From Heterostelium multicystogenum (taxonomy: Eukaryota > Evosea > Eumycetozoa > Acytosteliales > Acytosteliaceae), in assembly GCA_003667245.1 (NCBI GenBank), contig RCNN01000408.1, forward strand, positions 1 to 14,917: DNA of 14,917 nt, in the 5' to 3' direction. This document shows positions 7,873 through 14,917 of this stretch, one piece after another. Every line of letters starts with the position of its first letter. Positions within the stretch are counted from its first letter, which is position 1. Position numbers and translations under genes: made by a program. Below the pieces are notes generated by a model. The model did no database searches, was not told the origin of the DNA, and was given only the letters and a program-made list of their open reading frames with translations.

Positions 7873-10800
7873 ATGAAGGTTGCATATAGATGTTCCACTC
7901 ATTTCAATGCTGTGGCCATATTGATCGTTGCCAGCTGTTTGTTGGCATCTACTACTATTGGTGCTAACAGCGTCAACAATGACGATGATCTAGTCAGTTG
8001 CGGTGGTTTTGTCAGAGTGGCCAAGTCACTACCAAAGAATCTTATAAATTACGATAAAATCAAAAATAAATTTAGTTCAAGATACTCTTGTAAGAGAATC
8101 TACTGAAGCTTCACCAAACGGTTACTACTTCTTGCCCGTCTACAAATCAGGTGACTACCAATTGGAAATCGAAGGTCCAGACGGTTGGTCATTCAGTATG
8201 TATCACTAGCTTAACATAATCATCTGTCATTCACTTGCTAACGATGATCATCATCATATCATCATCCTCATATCTATTCACTCACCCACCAAAATAGACT
8301 CTAAACAAATTCCATTATCAATTGATTTCAGCAACAAAGATAGCTGTAAAGATGATATCAATTTCGAATTGACTGGATTCCGTGTCAGTGGTCGTGTTTC
8401 AAGCAGAGGCTGCTCAACTTCCGGTAGCCCAGCACTAGATGGCATCAAAGTTCAGCTCAGAATCAAGGGAACAAGCAAGGTGGTTGGTGAAACAGTCACT
8501 GCCAATGGAGGACTCTACAGTTTCGATTCTGTCGTCCCATCAACCGAGTTGGAGGTTGTGGCCACTCATCCAAAATTGGGTGTTCCGCGAAAATGCTATT
8601 GCCATCAAGAATTTCGAGTGGGATAACTACCATGTCGAAAAGGACATTGTGATCGAAGGATTTGAACTATCAGGAAAGATCAGCTACGATAACCACCCCA
8701 TGAAAGACATCGATTTTCATTTAGAACCAATTGGATCAAGCGCAACTGCAATCAAATCGATTAAAGATTGCACATCATCAAATAGACAGGGTTCCATTTG
8801 CACCGTTCAATCTGGTGTTGATGGTCAATTCAAAATCAAGAATGTCCCATGCGGAGAATATCGTTTGACTCCCTCCTACAATGGCGGTGCCAATCAACAG
8901 ACTAAATATGATATCACACCAAAGTCTCTCGATGTCAAGATTGAAGGTGGCGATTTCCTTATCCAACAGGCATTCCAAGTCATGGGATTCTCTGTTTTTG
9001 GTCGTGTCATCAATGGCGAAGAAGGATTATCGGGTGTCTCAATTTTGGTCAATGGAAAACAAAAGACAACCACTGACGACAATGGAAACTATGTTTTTAG
9101 AGCAAATTACCGCTGGCTCATACAAGATCGAAGCAGTAAAGGATCACATGTCATTCTCAGCTCTCCAAAACTACCGTATGTCTCCCTCAGCACCAGAACT
9201 CCCAGTCATCAAGGTTATCCGTTACGATCTCTGTGGTCAAGTTTCAGTGCCAACCGCACCAGCTGGAATCAAAGTAAATCCACGTGAGATTACTTTACAA
9301 AGCGATCAAACACAAGAGAAGAAGCAAACCGACAACAATGGTCGTTTTCTGTTTCCAAGTTGTTCCAGGAACCTACAGAATCTCAATTTCACTCAGCTCC
9401 CAAGAGAAGGCAAAGGGATTGCAATTTGTTTTCTCAAACTATTACTACCACCATTGTCAATCAACCAATGTTGGATATTCTCTTCTCACAAACACGTGGT
9501 TCCGTTGTAGGAAAGGTTCACCCACTTAATCCAATCGTCAATGGTGAGGTTCCATCAGGAATGAAGTTGTCACTCGAGCCCACCTCAAGAAAGGGTGATT
9601 TGGTCAATGCAGCACTCTCAGTCACCAAGACAGGAGATATCTCTTTCATTTTCCGTGATCTCCTTCCAGGATCCTACAAGATTCACCTCTCATACGATGT
9701 ATGGTGTTGGGATACTCTCGAGAAATCTGTTGTACTCGAAGACACCGAAGTCAAGGATAACATTGAATTCGTCCAAACTGGATACCACTATGAAATCCAA
9801 TCACCACATCACCAAGTTTCAGTTGAGCATCATTTCGGTGGAAACACCAAAAACATCCAACTCAAGAAAAGGAAGCAATCTTTTGTGTCTTCAAGAGTCC
9901 GGAAAGCACAAGTTCGATGTAAAGTCATGTTTCCAATTCGAAAAGGACAGCCATACCTTCAATACCGAGCAAAATCAACGTGGACAATTCAATTTGAAGA
10001 TCGAGAAAATTCAACTGACTGGATCAATCGAGCTAACTCATAAAGACCTTCCAGCATATATTGACATTCAAGTCAAGTCCAAGTCAGGTGAAGTCATCAA
10101 GACAATCAGAGCCGAACCCTCATCTGCCAAACCATCGACCTACACCTACTCATACATGGCAGCATTGGGTGACGAACTTCAATTTGTCCCATTGACACCT
10201 GCAGCAACCAACATCCTCTTCTATCCAAGCGCACGTCCAGCATCCGTAAACACCGAGAATTTGTCCCACCATCCCTCGAAGCAATTTCTGCCCGTGAAGG
10301 TTTGTTCATCGCTGGTCAAGTATTCCCAATATTGATGGTGTTGAAATCACTACTTTTGTTGAGCGTACTGGAGAACCAATTGGAAAGCCTATTTTAACTG
10401 ACTCCAATGGACACTACAAGATTGGTCCACTTAGAGACGATATTGAATACACTTTGAAGCATCCAAGTCAGGATACCACTTTAAGAAGGAGGACAAGAGT
10501 AACAATTTCAAAGCAATCGAACTTGGTTCAGTTGTAGTCAACTTCCAAGACAAAGAACAAACCAACCAGTCCAAGGTGTTCTCTTATCACTCAGCGGTGA
10601 GGGATACAGAAACAACTTACAGTCACCAGCCAATGGTTCCATTGGAATCTACTCATTATTCCTGGAAAATACTTTGTCAAGTGTTTGTTGAAGGAATACG
10701 CTATCACTCCATCGTCACAAACCATCGAGGTTATCGAAGGTAAGCAAGTCAAAGTCAATGTCGTTGCCAAGCGTGTCGCATACAGTGTTTATGGAAGTGT

Positions 10801-11656
10801 AAAGACTCTGATTGGAGAAGCACAACAGGCGTTACTGTTCGTGCACTCACCATCAACAACAAGGTCGCTGATGAATCAACTACAGATGACCTCGAAACTA
10901 TCGTCTTCGTGGATTGCAGCCAAATGAACAATATCGTGTTGTGATAGTTGGACAACCATCCATTGAACGTTCAGCACCATCTGAATACAAGATTTCCATA
11001 GAGAAGTCTGACAAGACAAACATTGACTTCACCGTTCTCTCATCTAGTGGTGCAGCCACCACATTCGACCTCACCTCAAGTGTCCAATTGAACGGCCCAC
11101 AAGCCATCACGCTATTCTCCAGCGACTTCGTGCCAACCTCTACAACCAAAAGGACAACACACTTTACCGTTCCATTGAATTTGGATTCAACTCTTTTGTT
11201 GACTTTGGATCACTTCCAAAATCCAACAATTACATCCTCAAGATTGAGAATGACATCAACAGCTACAACAGCAACAAGAACAAGAAGAATACTGGAAGCC
11301 CAATGTTGAACGTCAAGGTTGAGCCAACCGAAGTAAAGATTAACAACCAAGATGATTTAAATGAATCAAACAACAAACATTTTAGCTTCAAGGTCGACAT
11401 CTTCAAAGTCAGCCATCATCTTTGAACAGGAATCAGTACATACTCTGGTTTGATTTTCTTTGCCCTCGTTGTAGTAACCGTTTTGTACCCAAGCAAAGTA
11501 TGGAATTTCATCCAATCTGTCAGATCAGGTGAAATATTCCAAAAATCAAAGAGCAATTCCAAGCGTTCAAACAAATCAGATGAACACGACAATGATTTCT
11601 TACCAAAGGATTTGTTAAAGAAAAAGAAATCTTCAAAAAAAAAAACTAAAAATTAA
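7873..11656 (+). CDS. NOMO: NOMO (Nodal modulator) homologue, frame broken by many indels
   Basis: NOMO is a type I ER membrane protein that forms the BOS complex with nicalin and TMEM147 in multipass-protein biogenesis. The product is about 1,220 aa, like human. It has a signal peptide (residues 1-31), then the conserved CGGFV. A series of transthyretin/Ig-like luminal modules follows, with motifs such as GFSVFGRVINGEEG, LPGSYKI, YDVWCWDTLEKS, IGPLRDDIEYTL and ITPSSQTIEV. The membrane span lies at about 11444-11500, followed by a Lys-rich cytosolic tail ending KKKTKN. One intron (8196-8297) starts GTATGT, ends TAG and keeps the frame. The frame shifts near 8062, 8583, 9095, 9352, 9433, 9870, 10258, 10330, 10459, 10562, 10658, 10826, 10892 and 11125. 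An in-frame TGA at 11423 is probably enclosed by two compensating shifts (about 11403 and 11432). Family sequence resumes after each break, so these are most likely assembly errors, though decay cannot be formally excluded. Confidence 0.9.
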
Positions 11657-11669
11657 AATATAATATAAT

Positions 11670-11675
11670 AATAAA
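11670..11675 (+). terminator. polyadenylation signal of NOMO
   Basis: AATAAA lies 13 bp past the NOMO stop codon, within an ATAATA-rich tract. Confidence 0.4.
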
Positions 11676-11747
11676 ATACAACATATATGTTATAAAATCG
11701 ATCTATTGATTGTTTTTTTGTTTTTGTTGATTTCTTTAAGGACATAA

Positions 11748-11780
11748 ACACATGTGTGGTTGGGGTTAAGTCATATGACA
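11748..11780 (+). promoter_or_regulatory. candidate promoter element (palindrome plus G-rich box)
   Basis: ACACATGTGT (11748-11757) is a perfect palindrome. It overlaps GTGTGGTTGGGGTT (11754-11767), which resembles a GBF-type G-box, and is followed by the palindrome TCATATGA. It sits about 150 bp before the next start codon in AT-rich DNA. The function is inferred. Confidence 0.35.
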
Positions 11781-11905
11781 TCTATTAATATATTATTAAA
11801 TTATCTGTCTGGTTTATCTGTTATAAATCTGACTTATATAGATATTAAATTAATTTTCGGAAATGTATATTAATAGTTTATCTACTATTATAATTAATAA
11901 TAATT

Positions 11906-12484
11906 ATGACAAGATTTAATTTTTATAGATTTATATTTTTATTATTATTATTAGTATTATTTTTAATTGGTGTTGTCCATTGTATAAATCTCGAACAATA
12001 TGGACAACTCAGATATATTAATAAAATTAAAATAGTTAGTATTGATAATGACAGTGAAAGTGAAAGTGTAGACAGCATTAGTGTGAATGAAAGTTCCGAA
12101 TCATCTGCTTCTTTTGAGAGATGTATGGTTTATAAAGAATTCATAATGCATCCTAAAGCGGACCAATTCTACAACAGAGAAGTTGCAATATTGAAAGGTT
12201 ATGAATGTAGTCATTATCTAGATCCTGTTGTTCCTTTAATGCAGACTTTTGTATTCGAACCTTTCACTACCGTTTTTGAAGCCGGTCCAAATTGGCTGGA
12301 TATGTATGTGCAATTGGAGTCTGCCGAAATCAAAACTGGTGCGGCAATCGATGGTCATCAAGATACAATGACAATCTACAATTTATGGGGAAGAGTTTCT
12401 TTTGATAATTCTACAAATACTTATCAACTAATAATAGGACAACAGCAAGCAACAAACTCTGAGTCTAGAGAAAAACCTAAATAA
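11906..12484 (+). CDS. unrecognised secretory-pathway protein, 192 aa
   Basis: A single uninterrupted exon. The N-terminus has a strong hydrophobic signal sequence (about residues 5-26, FNFYRFIFLLLLLVLFLIGV) ending near VHC. An acidic Ser/Asp/Glu-rich linker (about 46-70) follows, then a folded-looking domain (about 72-180) with two cysteines (CMVYKEF and YECSHY) that could pair. One sequon (NST) lies near residue 168, and the tail is Gln/Ser/Lys-rich. I do not recognise the family. The domain alternates aromatic and acidic residues, as in a beta-rich extracellular module. The ATG follows a TAATTATT tract and is the first in frame. The gene is unbroken, unlike NOMO and Rpn1 on either side. 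It could be secreted or, if the leader is not cleaved, a type II membrane protein. Confidence 0.7.
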   Translation: MTRFNFYRFIFLLLLLVLFLIGVVHCINLEQYGQLRYINKIKIVSIDNDSESESVDSISVNESSESSASFERCMVYKEFIMHPKADQFYNREVAILKGYECSHYLDPVVPLMQTFVFEPFTTVFEAGPNWLDMYVQLESAEIKTGAAIDGHQDTMTIYNLWGRVSFDNSTNTYQLIIGQQQATNSESREKPK

Positions 12485-12643
12485 ATAAATAATAATTTTC
12501 TAATTCGATTTGTTTGTTGTTTTGTTTTATTTATATACGATGAATTTGGATTTGCTGGTTTTGGTTACAATTGAGTTGGTTTGGTATACTGTACTGCTAT
12601 CATGGTCTTGAATTGATAAAAGATATATTATTGTGTTATAAGT

Positions 12644-14917
12644 TTACTTTTTGGCAGCTGACTTTGGCACTGGAATTTGGGTGGCATTTGGATTTGGTTT
12701 TAAGATTACAATACCTTCCAATACGGATGACAATGGGATATCTAGAAAGAAGATTATTATTAATATTAATATCCATGGATAAAATAATTTTCTAAAGAAA
12801 CTTACAGTCATCAGTTGCAAGTTCAGCACGATCATTATAACCTATAGTACAGGAGTAGTGTGTGTTTGGAAACCGGTGATGGTCTTTGGTTTACCTGCTT
12901 GACCAACTGTATCAACACTTTGTCCGACACGGACTGAAACTGGCAATGGCTTAAGATTCTCATCTAAAGTCATCAACATTCTTGGATAAATAGACATGAC
13001 AATCGAATAGAATAATAATGTGCTTTGGTTGTAAGTACTTTAATAATAAAACAGGATTAGTACGCTAAATAATGAAGGATTGGTTAGGTTTACATACAAT
13101 TCTTAATATCGAGGGCAGCATGCAATAAAACTAAAGACCAGATACGGCGACTGGAGACATAAGAGTACGATCGTTGTGATATGGGTTGATGGTGAGTGTA
13201 CCTTTACCAAGATGAAGGAGACCTTGAGCCATTCTAACAAAGAACAAATGTGTTTCCTTTGAGTAGAATACTGCCAAAGCCTTCAACATTCCACCAATAC
13301 GAGCGTTATTGGTACCCGGCACCGATAAGACCGAGAGCAAGGATGGCACCTTGGCTGACCTCTGGATCTTGGTCGTGACTCAACTTTGAGAGAATATCCA
13401 TAACTGAGATCTTTGGATTGGAGGCAGAAAGCAAACCGAGTGCCAATGGGATAGCACGACGAATATTGATTGTTACCCTTTTGGAGGAGATGGTCGAATG
13501 TACGCAAACACATTTCAGAACCAAGTTCCTCACCCATTGCAATCAAAGAAATCGACATGACTGCCAATGAATGGATTGGGTCCTCCTTACCACTGCAACA
13601 GAAATGCAACATATTTTGTACCTTCAAGACATTACCTGTACCGGCAAAAGCGCAAGCTTCGACAGTAAGACGTGCATATTCTCCTGGAGAACTTCGATGG
13701 CCTTCAAAGTCTCGAGTGTCAATTCAGCCTCGTCTTGTTTACCAAGATATAAGAGTCCGAGTGCCAAATGCATGAAACGGCAGTAAGTTGAGTTCAACGA
13801 AGTCTTATCACGTGTCATCAATGTCTGAACGAACAAGGTTTGACAAGGTATCGTCGCAACTACCAACAAAGATCAAACCAAGAGCAAGGGCGGCAATACC
13901 AACCAACTCCATTCCGACTGTGTTATCTTCGATGATTGGGATAATGTATGATTGAAGGTCTTCACGTCTGGTACAACGTAAGCGAAACCGAGTGATAAAA
14001 CGGCGGCAGTACGGATGGTGACAGAAGGATTGGTAAGGTGTTCGACATTCAATGCAATGACTGGGTCGACGTCGTTTCTGATACCGGATGACATCATACC
14101 AATGGCAAGAATTGCACCACTCTTTGCATTCTCATCGGTAGAATACAAATACTTGTCGATCTTGCTCAATCCATTGTCTACATCCCACAAATATACCATA
14201 CCCAAAGATGCAACAGTACTCATAATACCTAAATCTCTGTTCTTATACCACCATTTCTCTAGAGGGAAGATTAATTGGTAAGCTAAACGTGTGCACGATT
14301 ATTATTAAGAATAGATCAGTTTGTAAACATACCGTCGTCAGCCATCAATTTATCTCTGGTGAAACCACAGTTAACAAATGCATTTACAAATGAGGAGGCA
14401 AGATTGATACGAGCAGATTCTGGAGCAGTAACAGTTGAGTTTTCAAGATGTGATTGGAAGATATCCTCTGGAAGCTTTGGCTCACGAACGTCGAGATCAG
14501 TGGCCAAATTCAAAAAGTATTCACTTAGTTTTGTATTATTAATTATATCAGAGACTGAAGAGGTGTCAAGTTATTGGGTACAATCTTTTGTCTTGAAGCG
14601 ATGAATGCCAATTGTTCCAAAACTGTTTTTATTACTGTGAAAATTAGATTGATTAGTATCCATTTGAATTCAAATGATGAAGGCTACCTACTTTTCTGCT
14701 AATTTAAAGATATTTGTAATGATTTCGTTGTCGTCAATCTTCATTGCTACTCTAAGTGCATCTGGGTATTGTTTGGCTTTAATGAAAGATCTCAACAACA
14801 ATCTTGAGTACATTGATGTCTTCTGGTCCTGGAACGTAGTTTGCACAGCTTGTCAGATAGAGACATACACGGGAATAGTTGTTTTCGTCGACGTAAGTTG
14901 AAGAGTTTTTGGTAGTT
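12644..14917 (-). CDS. PSMD2: 26S proteasome base subunit Rpn1/PSMD2 (5' partial, frame broken by indels)
   Basis: Rpn1 is the large PC-repeat scaffold of the proteasome base; it docks ubiquitin-like shuttle proteins, ubiquitin chains and Ubp6/USP14. The window holds roughly the C-terminal three quarters; the N-terminus lies beyond 14917. Recognisable blocks in order are [165 protein letters not shown] and [13 protein letters not shown]. Introns lie at 14635-14691, 14259-14332, 13038-13097 and 12742-12805. Frames shift near 14787, 14625, 14575, 13970, 13840, 13680, 13480, 13310, 13131, 13010 and 12847, with family sequence resuming each time. Because Rpn1 is essential, assembly error is the likely cause. 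The C-terminus extends past the usual end with [13 protein letters not shown]. The gene converges on the 11906 gene. Confidence 0.93.

Noticed and set aside
8196..8297. ATCATC-rich stretch in NOMO considered as a satellite or CRISPR-like repeat
   Set aside because: It is the inside of a spliceosomal intron with clear GTATGT and TAG ends. The repeat is a short, irregular trinucleotide run.
7873..11656. NOMO as several separate small genes or as a pseudogene
   Set aside because: The pieces align in order with one NOMO protein of normal length, and all junctions are one-base shifts. The same pattern in essential Rpn1 argues for sequence error.

Overview
The window looks like nuclear DNA of an amoebozoan, most likely a dictyostelid social amoeba. 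Intergenic DNA is extremely AT-rich. Introns are few, short (57-102 bp) and AT-rich, with GTATGT or GTAGGT donors. Several starts follow runs of A. CA-rich/G-rich boxes resemble the developmental CAE/GBF elements of Dictyostelium. This assignment is inference from style; I cannot name the species.

Layout, left to right. Bases 1-93 probably hold the 3' end of an unknown + strand gene. Bases 312-1746 (- strand) are a four-exon cyclin Y, with a predicted lipid-anchored N-terminus and both 14-3-3-type motif regions of the family. About 5.2 kb of AT-rich DNA (1747-6995) follows with no convincing gene; it carries a pair of inverted CA/GT-rich boxes, a GA microsatellite, a hairpin and several weak open frames. 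Bases 6996-7601 (+) encode a small secreted, mucin-like Ser/Thr/Pro/Ala repeat protein. Bases 7873-11656 (+) encode the NOMO (Nodal modulator) homologue, a large ER-luminal protein with one C-terminal membrane span. Bases 11906-12484 (+) encode an unrecognised secretory protein. Bases 12644 to the window end (-) encode the C-terminal three quarters of Rpn1/PSMD2, the large scaffold of the 26S proteasome base.

The NOMO and Rpn1 reading frames are broken about every 150-250 bp by single-base indels, often in short homopolymers. Family sequence resumes in a new frame after each break, and cyclin Y has one such break near its end. The best explanation is uncorrected indel errors in a draft assembly, not pseudogenes. 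Each of these genes is therefore given as one feature with its breaks listed.

The genes form no operon and no obvious pathway. The three central + strand genes all encode proteins that enter the secretory pathway, and NOMO itself works in ER membrane-protein biogenesis, but a functional link between them is only speculation.
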